A stretch of DNA of 64,000 nucleotides from Carex sylvatica (Eukaryota > Streptophyta > Magnoliopsida > Poales > Cyperaceae), in assembly GCA_964058845.1 (NCBI GenBank), contig CAXKVR010000312.1, positions 1 to 64,000 on the forward strand, read 5' to 3'. Below the pieces are notes generated by a model. The model was not told the DNA's origin, did no database searches, and saw only the letters and a program-made list of their open reading frames with translations. Position numbers and translations under genes: made by a program. Positions 11,150 through 22,989 of this stretch are shown in pieces (the stretch's first letter is position 1; every line of letters begins with the position of its first letter).

Positions 11150-12722
11150 GGATTATACCGGGTCTGCGTCAGTATATCAATTAACTGATTCAGGTGATGA
11201 GTGTGGGGTACCATATGAGTCATATTTTCAAATGCCAGTATCTGGAAAAGATCAACCATGGTATTCCATTGAACAAGGACCAAAACACTTCACCATAATT
11301 CAACTGAGAATGCATGAACTCCAAATTCCGCACAGGTAAGTGTACCAATTTTTTATTTTTGACTTGGATAATTCTAGTGTTCAACCAAATTTTAAGTTAC
11401 ATTTTATCTTAGAATATATTTTAAATAATAACAGTTGATTCTTACCAGTGAAAAACATATTTCCAATAATATCAAATTGACTATCTTTCATATAAATTTT
11501 TTTGTTGGACAATGTCATTAATTAGTCTAAAAATCTTTGATCTTTCATCAATCTAGACATTCAATGCAGTCAATTTCTGTCCATCTCATTAAGTAAAATG
11601 ACAAAAATGTCCCTTTCTAAATTAAAAAAATAAATTTTATATATATTTCAAATTTAAATTTCGGCTATTGAATGTATGTTAAGTCAATTTGTATCTTAAA
11701 ATTTGAATGTATACTAGAATCACCTTATAACTTCTTTAGAAATTCTTCTATAAATTTGATTTATTGAATTTGAATGTGATACTTTCTTAACAGTATTAAT
11801 GGATAGAAGCTGATTTCCTGCCAGTTAACCGAACAAGGACGCCTTGGTTGATTTTTGCTGGGTAAGTTGAATTTATCTTGATTGCTGTGAACTTAAATAG
11901 TTAATTTGGAGCACCTATTTGTGTGTCAGAATTTGACTAATTGATATAACTATATTGAGGTTTAATTATTTAGTCTTTACTTTATGAAGGCATAGACCTA
12001 TGTATTCATCTACGCAGAGTGTGACTCCAAATGTTGACATCAACTTTCGTGATTCTATAGAACCTCTCTTACTACAATATAAGGTATTTGGTCGCTTAAA
12101 GTTTTTCTTTTATCAAATTTTTATGGAATATTCACTTATTCATAGTAAACGCACCATTAAAAAAATTAATATCATGCATTAAATTATATATATACAACAA
12201 TAATATATACACTTGATGAAATAATGAAATCTTAACTTAATAATTTTATTTCGAACAAAAAAAAAAAACTTGTATGGTGTATTGATACAGTTCATGGTCA
12301 GAATTGAAATATAAATTGAAATATAGGTGGATTTGGTGTTATTTGGCCATGTGCATAACTATGAAAGAACGTGCACAATATACCAAGATAAGTGCAAAGA
12401 CATGCCGAGAAAGGACAACAGTGGAATTGACACTTACTATAACAGCAATTACACAGCACCAATTCATGTGATAGTAGGAATGGCCGGATTTTCCTTGGAT
12501 AGTTTCCCAATCAATGTGAGTCTTCTCTATGCTCTGCTCTGTTATTCTTCTTTTCTTTACTTTACTATTGTTAATTATTTGGCCAAAGGAGACAAGTATG
12601 TACTGAGAAATTAATATTCTACTCAATCAGGTAAACAGCTAGAGTTTGGCAAGGATTTCTGAATTTGGTTTTGCGCGCGCAAGTACGACAAGGAATAATC
12701 TACAATTTGAGGTTAGTGTTGA

Positions 12723-13015
12723 CAGGGGTGCAAATGGATCGGATAGTGCTAATAGTGGTAAATCTTGTCTGTATCCACCTTTACTTTTCGGATATGGATC
12801 AAATATTATATAGATACAGATATCTGCTTTTTATAATGATGAATTACATAAACTTTTTCATAATATATATTAAACTATATGGTTTATATCTACTATTCGG
12901 ATACGGATAATTAAAATTTAAAACCATATCCGTATCCGTACAGATATTCAGATATCTGTATCTAATTTTCGGATTTGGATCCGGACAGAGAATATCCGAC
13001 CCTTTTGCACCCCTA
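12723..13015. mobile_element. hAT MITE, 293 bp, in the last phosphatase intron
   Basis: The left end CAGGGGTGCAAA and right end TTTTGCACCCCTA form an inverted repeat. It is flanked by the perfect 8 bp direct repeat AGTGTTGA (12715-12722 and 13016-13023). Subterminal GATATGGATC and TATCCG motifs are present at both ends. It has no coding capacity and is related to the element at 1126-1737. Confidence 0.85.
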
Positions 13016-13342
13016 AGTGTTGATATTTGGATGGGTTGATATCATGTTCAATTCTGGCACCAAACTGGTACACCAGACCAAGAAACTGAAATATATATGA
13101 ATTGGCTCTGCACCAACTTGGTACAAATTTTAAAACATGCATACCAGACTTCTAATATGAAAATCTGAGATCTCATTGCTAAAAGAAGAACTACTTGTTT
13201 ATTTGGGTCTTGAATTTCAGTAATTAATGTTGCATTTGCTCCTCTCATTTTTTTTCCCTTTTAATTCATTTTCCAGTTTGTGAATTCAACTACAATGCAA
13301 GTTCGCTATAAATTTCAGATTGTTAAGCAGGTTTCAACTTAG

Positions 13343-13912
13343 AGTGCGATTGTTGAACTGGAGGATATCCAAGAGAGCAACTAGCATTTTTTTCCCCCAT
13401 TTTCTTTAAAATAGAATAAAAGAAGGCTGCTATTTTTAATATTGAGGGCGAAGAATTTTTTTTTTCTATACTGATTTTGTTATTTGAAGCATTTTTACAT
13501 ATGTTAAACCAAGTGCTTAATTAATATGCTGGTAAATAAGGAATTTGAGAACAAATGGAATCTTTTTTTTTGACAAATAGTGGGGGATACCCACTGATTT
13601 CATTGAAAATGAAACCATTCAACAGAGAACTGGTACCAAACAACTGGTACATAGCCGTTGTTCCAGTTTAAGACCAAATAATGCAGGAGTTGCAAAACAG
13701 ATGGTACAGGAACATCGCTTAGATCTGTTTCACTGTTTCCGATGAATCACTGAAATCCGAACAATGGTAGAGGATGAATCAATCTTTTAGAAGAGACCCC
13801 AAAACTGTCTGATCAGAAAGAGTGAGCTAATTGGACGAATCAGGAACTGTAATCTCTGAGAAGCGAGCCTGTTTCCCCCCTTTCAGGGAAAAGTATTTGC
13901 AAAGTGATATGT
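13343..13912. other. Tail-to-tail spacer between the phosphatase pseudogene and mTERF
   Basis: The two genes converge here. The segment contains T-rich runs and presumably the 3' untranslated regions of both. I recognise no gene or repeat in it. Confidence 0.5.
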
Positions 13913-15052
13913 TCACTTGACAGTTCCATTTGACAGATATCTGTTTAACTTGTCAAATTTCACTGAGGCAAATCCTGAATATTCCATCCTCCCTTGATAA
14001 GCGACACACAAACCCGGCACTTTCTCTTTGTAATTCTCGATAAACCTCTCCTCGAACCGTTTCTCAGAAATGCACAGCAAGGTATACAAGCTCGGTTTCC
14101 CATTCCACAACCCCCTATCAATGAGCACCTCCATGACTGCACAACGCGGGATTATTCTCTTCTCCAGACTTACTGTGAGAAGAGCTACTCTTCTGACAAC
14201 CATAGCCGAATCCCAATTAAATGTATCCTTGAACAACCCCATCATCTTCTTAATCTTATCATCAGATAGCAGCATACAGGTAGGCTGCCTGGAAAAGGCC
14301 GAGAGTAGATCCTCCTCAGACAATCCAAAGCTGTTGTAAAGCTGCAATTTTCTCTCCCATGTAGTTTTCTTCGTTGCAACCATTACAACTAACCCACTAA
14401 CAAAGGTCGTGGAGTCAGGATTCATTCCAAGAGCCTTCAGCTTATTCAAGGTTTCTCTGATAACACTAACGGGCGGCGACAAAACTAAAGGATTGGTTAC
14501 AAACATTTGACCAATTCTGTCAGACGGAACACCAAAGGCTTTCAATTCACTAACAACGGGTAGGACAGTTTTGTGAATGTCGTTTCTAAGAAGCCACGGG
14601 CCGCGTTGGCAAGCCTTGAGGACAAGTGACTTGGATCCAAGTAGCCACTCAAGGTGTAGCAAATTAGGTCTGATGCGAGAGTTGAGGCCAGTGGAGAGGA
14701 GGTTGGGGTCGCGGCAGATGAGATTGATGAGTTGGGCGTGAGTGTAGCCGTAGCTGAGGAAGAAGTCCAGCTTGGGCTCGATCCTTTTGTGTGGCTCGGC
14801 GGTGAGAAACCAAGGGCTCGTGCGCATTATTCTTTGGGTTTGAGCAGGCGAGAAGCCGTAACGACAGAAGGCAGAGGAGAGGATGCTGATATTTGGAGGA
14901 GTAGAGGGGGAGGCGCTTCGCTTGAAGAAAGGGAATTGACGGAGACCGGAGGGTTCGGTGGTTGGGGTCAAGTGAAGAAGATAAGTGGGGATTGGATAGT
15001 GAAGACGGAGCATTGTCGCCTCGGGATAAGTGGTTGAGGTGTAGACGACCAT
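13913..15052 (-). CDS. mTERF-family organellar transcription termination factor-like protein
   Basis: An intact single-exon frame of 379 codons. It shows the helical mTERF repeat pattern through most of its length (about residues 60-340): recurrent blocks with Pro-Trp/Pro-Leu turns such as SPWFL, DPNLL, NPLVLS and QPTCMLLS, spaced about 35 residues apart. In plants this family acts in mitochondria or plastids on organellar transcription, splicing or translation. The Arg/Ser-rich N terminus fits a transit peptide. The first in-frame ATG (15052) lies in the terminal repeat of the neighbouring MULE; a second Met at residue 14 (15013) begins MLRLH, the usual style of mTERF starts, and is the more likely original start (366 aa). 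The nearest gene is the convergent phosphatase pseudogene. The specific subfamily and target are not known. Confidence 0.88.
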   Translation of the reverse strand: MVVYTSTTYPEATMLRLHYPIPTYLLHLTPTTEPSGLRQFPFFKRSASPSTPPNISILSSAFCRYGFSPAQTQRIMRTSPWFLTAEPHKRIEPKLDFFLSYGYTHAQLINLICRDPNLLSTGLNSRIRPNLLHLEWLLGSKSLVLKACQRGPWLLRNDIHKTVLPVVSELKAFGVPSDRIGQMFVTNPLVLSPPVSVIRETLNKLKALGMNPDSTTFVSGLVVMVATKKTTWERKLQLYNSFGLSEEDLLSAFSRQPTCMLLSDDKIKKMMGLFKDTFNWDSAMVVRRVALLTVSLEKRIIPRCAVMEVLIDRGLWNGKPSLYTLLCISEKRFEERFIENYKEKVPGLCVAYQGRMEYSGFASVKFDKLNRYLSNGTVK

Positions 15053-15200
15053 TTTTATTTTAATACCAAAAAAAATCCCCCAATTTGATTTTTTTTAAAA
15101 CATGTCATGACTGGTGGGTCCACGGGACCTAAAATTTAGATCAGACTGCACCTCTAAGGAGCGGGCCAGACCTCTAGCAAACTGCCTCTACAAGAAGCAG
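15048..15200 (+). repeat. Left terminal inverted repeat of the MULE
   Basis: Pairs with 24480-24651. Conserved blocks in order: CCATTTTTATT, A-run, TTTTTTTTAAAACATG, TGACTGGTGGG, CACGGG, AAAATTTAGATCAGACTGC and CTAAGGAGCGG. The first three bases are also the start codon of the mTERF gene on the other strand. Confidence 0.7.
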
Positions 15201-16638
15201 TCTACTACCCCTCCCCTAAAACCCGCTCGTGACTCTCGTTCTCTTTCTCTCATTTTATTTTCGCATCAGAGCCGAAAAAAAAAACCCTAAACCTAGCCAT
15301 GCCCCTGCCCCCCCCCCCCTCCCTCGCCACCGGCCACCAGCTCCGCCCCTCTCCATTTTCCCTCTGATTGTGCTAATTACCCAAATTTCTGAGAGATTGT
15401 TGTGATTTTGAGGAACTCGGTACGTGGTTGTCTCTCGGCTAAAATACGAGCACATTTCAGCCTCTGTGGTGCTTCTGATTTCTCGGTGATTGCTGAATTT
15501 TGGTGTAACGGCTGAGAAGCTTCTTTGGTGTCGGCCATTTTCCACCTCCCTCTTACGTCTTGCTATTTTGGATAAATTATCTAATCAACCTTTAATTCGA
15601 GTTGGTCGTTGAAAATTGTTTGACTTTGCGAGTGGGTTGAGAGAATTGCCCTTGAATTTTTGAATTGTGTCGGGTTGTTGATTTTCCCGAGCGATGGATC
15701 GATTGTTTTGTTGTATGTTGTAATGCGCTTGTGTGTGCTATTTGCGTGTGATGTGATATTCTATCTTGTGTATGATATGACTTTGTGCTTGTGCATGGCT
15801 ATTATGTGGTGTACGTTGTTCTGTTGTGTTTTACCAGACATTGAAGTGATAGGGACCTTTGCATAAAATTGAGGGGTTTTATGTAAAGCCCTTTGGTTGT
15901 GTAAATAAATTAAGTGTAAGGTCTAGATGTAAAAATGTGAATTTTTGAAATGGGTGGCCAGCCATATGTGTAAAACAAATTAATTTCAAGTAAAACAAAT
16001 TATTTTGAAGTATATCAATATTTGTTTAAAAGTTGTATATTTTTTTTCAAGTAAATTGCATGTTTGTCGATTTTATTGTAATTTTTTTTTTTGCAAATTT
16101 TATTTGTTTGTCGATTTTCACAATAATTTTTAATTTAAAAAGTGAATTTCATACTATAAAATATGTTCATACTGAAACGAGATTTTTAATTTTAGTAAAT
16201 AAAATTTTCTATTAATTTGAGTAAATAAAATTTCCTATTAATAGTAAATAAAATTTACATCTAAATTGTGATTGATTGCAATCATAAAAAATAAATAAAG
16301 TGTGATTGATTAATATATATATTTTTGTAAATGTAGTATGCTCAGATATAAACGGTGGGGAGTACAACCTGCGGTTGGAGTGGGTCAGGCTGGAGCGGGT
16401 CCAGATGTTGTTGACCCGATTGGAGCGGGCCCGTCTTCGGTGGATCCGACGGGAGAGGGCCCATCATCATATAAGGATACGATTGGAGCGGGATTTGAGG
16501 ATCCGATTAGAGCGAGTCTATCGTCTGAGGCCGGGACTAGAGATGGCTGGCATGATCCTGACACATTTAGTCTTCTTTTATGGACCCATCATGTTAAGCA
16601 CCGCGTCTCATTGGCATCTATTGAGGTATGTGATTATT

Positions 16639-19551
16639 TGTCACACCCCGACAACAGGGCAGACAACCCGCCGCGCTCATTTGCGCAAGGCGATTCAATC
16701 ATCAAATACAATCAAAGATATATATACATTACCAATAACTTTGACAAGAGCCACATTTAAATTTACATATAATAAACCAATTGGAACAAACATGCTATGG
16801 TGTAAAATATGCAAACGAAATACCATAGCAGATTATTTGAAGCAAATAATTTACTCTGTGGCAAATCCTGCAAATCTTGAAGTTCTACAAGTCATTTTCG
16901 TTTCTTGATCTTTGTACCTGGAACCCACAAAATGAAATGGTGAGAGATTGAGTGCGGTATTCAGTTCCAGTCGAGTTATCTTTAGATCCAACCAACTGAA
17001 ACCAAAACAATACCGAGCAAAACAATATAGACTACAATAACCTAAGAATCCAAAAATATAAATGACCAACTATATCCAGTCAAGAAACATAAATATAAGT
17101 TTAGTTTAAGAAGTTTCTCAAATACAGCGAAAGAAATTAGCAAGATAGAGAAACAATTGATATCTGTAATAATCAAGCATAACGAAATATTATATTATGC
17201 AATGCTCATGTGCAATAGATTTAAAAAGTTCAATCCAATTTAGTTGTGCAACCATATCATGTAATGATGCTTTATTCATGACTATTCATGATAGAATAAA
17301 ATATCATTATATTAGGTAACCATTTTGGTATTAACAATACATACTCGGTCATGCGCTACAAGTACATCGCCTACATGACCCCGGTCATGCGCTACAAGTT
17401 CAGCGCCTACATGACCGTCAAGGTTCATACAAGACTCCGATCATGCGCTACCACGAATATGACGCCTACACAATTTTTGCTATGGCCATAACTTGAAATT
17501 ATGCGTTTACCCCGAATAGGGCGCCTACATGACTAAAGTTATGCGCTACAAGTACAGCGCCTACATAACCGAGTCATGCGCTACCACGAATATGGCGCCT
17601 ATGCAATTTCTGTTATGCGCTACAAGTTCAACGCCTACATAACAGAAATTACACGCTTACCCCGAATATGGCGCCTATGCAATTTCTGTTATGCGCTACA
17701 AATTCAGCGCCTACATAACAGAAATTGCACGCTTACCCCGAATAGGGCGCCTACATGATCGTCAGGTTTCAGACATCTGATTCTTTAACACAGTTCATAG
17801 TATCATGTTACAAATCGTTAATAGTATCATGTTATAAAAATATGCTCATGTATGCATCCTTTTGACGCAACTAATAAATACAATGCATATTATAATTCAA
17901 TTCTAACTTGTGTTTCAGACCAAGCCTTCAATCAAGTCATTCTTAGTTTCAAACAATAAAATATGCCTCACATGCAAATTTATGCATTCAAGTCATGCAT
18001 TTGTGAAAATTATTATGCATCCATATCATGCTAAGGTTCATTTAAATCAAACTCATGCTTTAGCTAAGTTGCTTTGTATCATGTCATGCACTAGCTTAGA
18101 AAAAATATGACCATGTAAACATTTTAAACTACCATTCATAGCATGCAATTGGAAAACTATAATAAGTACCTAATTATAATCTGATAAACGAACATGAGGC
18201 CAACCAGCACTAATAATAAAAAAAATAGCAATCAAACAAATCAAATCATTTTTCAAATAGTGTTAAACCACATTATTCAACCATAACTCTAGTCCCACAA
18301 ATCGATAGGGAAACCATCAAATACGAGACTTGAGACTTATGCATACAATTCTAGAGTATAATACCTTGTCTAAAATGGGTCACCATACAACCCAATTTTG
18401 TTAACGAATAAGCAGAATGCTATTACAAAGTCTACTAATTTTAGTTCACTCCATTTATATCAATTTCGATCTAGTCCCTTTATATTTGGTTAATGTCATA
18501 TGTTATATCAATTAAGCATGCCTTGCAAATTGGATCCGTTAACTAATAATTAAACTATTCATACTACACACACAACAATCGAGCAACTAATTTAACCATA
18601 ACACACAAACAATCAACAAGTAAATTGCAATCAATAAGCACACAACATGCAATATAAAGCAATCAAGAAACCCACAAGCAATCAACAATAATAACCTACT
18701 TAGTTGAAAGGGGCTAAAAATAACTCGAAATTCGCACCTTAGCAATGATGAGACAATGAAATCAGCGTATCACTACGGTGTGGACATGTTCAGTATTCCT
18801 TCTTAATCCAGCTATGAAGGGTCTACGCAAGTTAGTCCAATGATCTTGAAGAGAACATAGGTGCTTCGGATACGTCTGTCTCCTTTGTCTCCCGGTTGTT
18901 TTTCTGTAATCAGACACGGTTGTAACTTCTACCCCTTTATCTCTTCTATTTTTGTGTCAGCTCTTCCTTTCTCAATAGATCATTGTTCTAATTTCGTTAC
19001 TTACAAGGAAGGTTTTGACTTAGCTAGAGAAAGAAGTAAATAATTGAATAAAAATTTGAGAGGTAGAGAGTGCCACGTGGAGAGCTTATGTAAAGTGAAG
19101 TGAATGGTAAAATTGTATATTTTGATGATAGAAACGTGGTGGCTACCAAGTGTCCTCATGTGTACTTTTAGAATTTAAAAGTTATTTCATTATATGTTAT
19201 TTTAAAAATAAATTGTTGAGGATTTGTATTCTCTTTAATTTTTGCAAATAAACTTAGCTTGAAAAGACTAAGTTGCACAATTACTTTTGAAATATCAAAA
19301 GCTAGAGTAAGACTTTTCAAATTTCAATATAACAAAATTTATCAATCTATATATATTTCAAGGATTTTAATATTGCATATTTTATGATTTAATAGTTCTT
19401 ATATATTTGTATTGTACTAATATTAAATTATCAAAATACAAAGATTTATAAATATATATATGGAAATCCATATTTCTATATATATATATATAACATAATT
19501 TACTTCAAATTAGAAAATATTCCAAGTGTTAAAAAAAATTAAGATGTTACA
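16639..19551. mobile_element. Solo LTR, 2.9 kb, in the first PMD intron
   Basis: Starts TGTCACACCCCG and ends AAGATGTTACA, the TG...CA ends and internal style of large plant Ty3-type LTRs. It is flanked by the 5 bp direct repeat TTATT (16634-16638 and 19552-19556). No internal retroelement domain is present, so it is a solo LTR left by recombination between the two LTRs of a complete element. A hairpin-forming minisatellite lies at 17346-17760. A Tekay/Del-like origin is a guess from the terminal sequence. Confidence 0.7.
17346..17760. repeat. Minisatellite of about ten hairpin-forming units
   Basis: Units of about 35-50 bp are built as left arm, ATGCGCTAC, loop, GCGCCTACAT, right arm. Within a unit the arms pair: GGTCATG with CATGACC, GTTATG with CATAAC, and AATTTCTGTTATG with CATAACAGAAATT. 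The CGCT and AGCG cores also pair, leaving a CCTA bulge. Two loop types alternate, ACAAGTTC-like and ACCACGAATA/CCCCGAATA-like. The array lies inside the solo LTR. It is not a CRISPR: there are no constant spacers and the host is a plant. Confidence 0.8.
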
Positions 19552-22500
19552 TTATTATATGTAATGTAAATATTACTAAAAAAATGACACGATTTGAGTC
19601 TCACAAATTGATAATAAATACAGGATGATGTCATGCTTACGGTAAAGCACCGCAAATCAGAGATTTCGTTCATTGCCCATCCGTTGATGCAGCGATTCCT
19701 TATTAATCTTGGATTGTATCAGATTGCTACCATGCCGCAGAGTAAGATCGATCAGCCTCTGATGCATAGTCTAGCAGAGAGATGGTGACCTGAGATCCAT
19801 ACATTTCATTTCCTGGTTAGAGATATGACAGTCACCCTTGGTGATGTGAGCGCCTTGTGGGGTTTACGTATTGATGGAGACCCCATAGGTGGCATCTCAT
19901 ACCATCCAGACATGTAGAATATGATACCAGAGTTGTTATGGTGTCATGTGAAGAATCTGCAGAATAAATTGAAGAAGAAGAAGAAGGGGGATGAGGATGA
20001 CTTCTGGTCTTCTGGGTACTATATTTCTCTAGCGGCACTCCGGTCTCACTTCTTTCAGAATCGGATATATCATGAGACTGATGACCTTGAGGCGGTCAGA
20101 AGGTACCATTATATTATTTAAAATAACTTACTAATTCATCAATAATCTCAATTATTTATATTTATTATTTTATATTGCAGGTATATTATGGTGTTTGTGT
20201 TGGATTTGTGTGGTGCCATCATGTTCATGGATTCTAGCGGTGACACGGTCCCGATTATGTTTCTTTCCCTACTGAGGGACATTGAGAATTTATCGAGGTA
20301 GAACTGGGGTGGAGCTGTTCTCGCCCACTCAGAGCCATGTGTCACGCTTGTCTGGTAACTCTATACTATTACACGTTGTTATTTAAGGTTGAAAAAGTAA
20401 TGAGTTCTTATTTTAAGTTAAAATTTCAGGTGAAGAATAGATAGATTCACGGACTGCTTCTTCTACTCCAGTACTGGTCGTGGTCACATCTTCCCGTAAA
20501 TAGGCCAGTTATACCAAATTCACCTCCCCAGTGGGAAGAGCCTGACGCAGAAAGATGCCCCGCATATGGTGCCATATGGGGCAGTCATCACAGTTATGAA
20601 GAGACGGGCAGAGGAATTTCTTATGTGCGGGGTCAGCTCCAAATTTTTTGAGACGGGAATATCGATTAGTTTTCGTATCATGCATTCTATTAGCACCGCC
20701 TTCTGAGCCGGCTGACATTAGAGCAGAGACCATTCTGGTATTATCAGGGACCGGTCGTTTGTTTTTGGATAGTGGAGTATCACCATTCTGGTCGGGTGTC
20801 TCGACAGTTTAGCTTGGATGCTTTCATCCCGGAGTACCCGCTAATGGGTAAGGATGATACTGATAAGTACTATCTACTTAATTTCATTATCACTTTAATA
20901 TTGCCAATGTTTTTCGCTTTTCTAATTAATTGTACTTGCAGTACGACGCACACTAAGCCCAAAGTTGACTGAAGCCAGTCTACCTTACGGGCCATTATGG
21001 CGACATCCTTTGACGTAGACTGATGGATTTATCTAGGAATTATATACCTTGGGGTCCGGTCAGTGCTCGCGCGGTAAGTACAACTGAAAACCACTTTAAT
21101 TAAAGATTGCAAATTTTAATTACTTACTGTTGTCATAACTATGAAAATATATTGTGTGTAGGTATTGTCAGCAATAAGAGGAGTTGGACACAGCCTGGTC
21201 TGCATGGCGAGAGATGCTTGGCGTTTGATAGGATGTCAAATGCTTCAGAACAGTGCACTAGTCGTGAAGACTGTCGGTTGGGATGGCCGCCTTGTTGGCA
21301 TGCTACTCGATGCTGGGGAGAACATCAATTGGAGGAAGATAAAAGATACACCATGAAATTTGAATCATTAACGAGTCCCTTTCTACGCCGATGAGATGCC
21401 GCCACCTCCTTCAGGTGATTACAAGTTAATATTAAAAGTATGATACACAAAATCATTTTATTTTCCTTAAATTCTTTGTTCTAACTCAGTTAACTTCTAA
21501 TTATGCAGATGATGACTCAGGTTGGGCGTTCCATAACTGAGTGTTGAATACCCAAGGATGGAACGCTTATAAAAATAAATATGGAGTTCCGATAGAGCTT
21601 GGCCAGGTCAGTTACCGCTTTCTATTATTTATTGCAGAGTTCTCTGTATGAAGAAAATCTAATATTATTTAGATTTAGGATGGAGCACCTCTTTGGCATG
21701 CCGATGCCAATTTTAACGTGGATGAGTTGACCCCAGTAGATACAGATGCAGAAGTGATTGACTCCCACCGACCACGATATGGAGATACGATGGAGCACGA
21801 CTACGAGGCTGGTGGGAGTGCAGGGGAGACTATAGATGGATTTGCCTCTGCATTATTTGGCGCACTGCCTCCTTCCACGTATACTACAACCTGGGGGCAA
21901 GATCCATGGGACATGCGTACACAGCCAGCCGATGCACAGTCAGCTCATCTATTTGATCCATGAGGAGACGGTAGGAGGAGGATATGGGAGAGGAGGGTGG
22001 AGAGGATGACTTAGGAGATATGAGTCACCAGAGCTAGATACAGAGGCGCCAGCAGCCGCACAGGGATCGCAAAGGCAAAGTAGCTGCTAGGTGGGATCCC
22101 ATCGGAAAGAAACAACAAGGCAGATGATATCTTTTTTTTTTATTAGTTATGACTGTAGTATTTTGACTTTGGGACTGTAGTATTATATGTTTGGGACTGT
22201 AGTATTATATTTTTTTCATGTTGGCTTTTATGTTGTTTTCACTTTACATTTCGTCATTTTTATTTGCGGACGTATCTGTTCGAACGAAAATAACTTAATA
22301 GTTACAACATAATTATAACTAAGCAAGTTTTGAAATGAAGAATTGTTGAGCACTCTTGATCTGTAAATTAGAAAAATAATTTATTAGTTACGACATAATT
22401 ATAACAAAACAAATTATAACATATCATATTATAACTAACTTAGTTTGAAAACTAAGCAATTCCATCGGAACCATCTCCTCTAAGTTATAACGTATCTATT

Positions 22501-22989
22501 TTGTCATTTTTATTTGCGGACGTATCTTTTGACTAGATGCAAGAAGGGAGCAAGTTCCTCAGCTCCTAAGCCTTATAATTTATGTTGTATTTTGTTGTAT
22601 TATTTTATGTTTGAACTCTAATGTTTTCTATAATTGCTATGTTAGAACTGATTTTTAATATATTAATTTGATATTGTTTTATTTTATGTACTCGATGGTA
22701 TTGTATTACCTTGTATTATATCTGGATTTTATTAATTTATGTGGTAGTATTTATGTTGTAAGATATTTTTATGTTGTAAGATATTTTTTAATGTATCTTA
22801 TCATCTTGTCTGACAATTAATTTATCATTTATCTCCGAATTAATTGTTGAATATGCTAGAAATAAGTGTAGTTCTGAATTAGTCTAAAAAAGTTCAACAA
22901 TACAATTAAATTTCAACAATACAACTAAAGTTCAATAATACACTTGAAGTTCATAGCTTAGTTCACACTAGCAAAATAGTAAGTTTATC

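Larger units (their letters stand above)
2255..13342 (+). pseudogene. Purple acid phosphatase (PAP1/24/27 type), inactivated by several lesions
   Basis: Recognisable exons: 2255-2302 (signal-peptide-like start), 2403-2540, 2622-2706, a part ending at 3372, 9540-9649, about 9730-9851, about 9972-10099, 10314-10501, 11150-11336, about 11793-11861, 11990-12083, 12327-12515, 12631-12711 and 13277-13342. The metallophosphatase signatures are visible: GDISYA, AIGNHER, AGHRPMY and GHVHNYERTC, matching plant nucleotide-pyrophosphatase/phosphodiesterase-like PAPs. Lesions: a frameshift near 2452; two frameshifts near 10050-10085; a frameshift and then TGA in place of Trp near 11305-11325; TAA near 11796; TAG in place of Trp near 12637. 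The sequence just before residue block TCGGSVTF (3100-3190) does not match the family well. One intron is swollen to 6.2 kb by nested transposons. Family assignment is firm; loss of function is inferred from the lesions, barring sequencing error. Confidence 0.85.
16338..22100 (+). pseudogene. Plant mobile domain (PMD, aminotransferase-like) gene carried by the MULE, broken
   Basis: Exon 1 (16338-16625) encodes a Gly/Pro-rich leader with DP.GAGP-like repeats and then RDGWHDPDTF. After a large intron, 19624-20102 encodes the PMD core: HPLMQRFLINLGLY, then TVTLGDVSALWGLRIDGDPI. Further exons at 20181-20350, about 20430-20850 and onward contain LLRDIE, LLLQYWSW, IVEYHHSGRVSRQF and a tail with DPWDMRTQP near 21900. 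This matches the long-form PP7/MAIN-like PMD family common in plant transposons. In-frame stops occur near 19786 (RW*PEIHTF), 19916, 20299 and in the exon near 20640. The first intron holds a 2.9 kb solo LTR (16639-19551). Exact downstream exon borders are uncertain. Confidence 0.75.

Noticed and set aside
10697..11188. 163-codon open frame in the phosphatase region
   Set aside because: It lies in the intron between two recognised exons and overlaps the next exon in a different frame. It has low-complexity composition and no family signature.
14732..15037. 101-codon plus-strand frame
   Set aside because: Antisense shadow of the mTERF coding region.
17576..17758. 60-codon frame with a repeated peptide pattern
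   Set aside because: It only reflects the tandem hairpin minisatellite read in one frame. It is inside a solo LTR and has no start context or family match.
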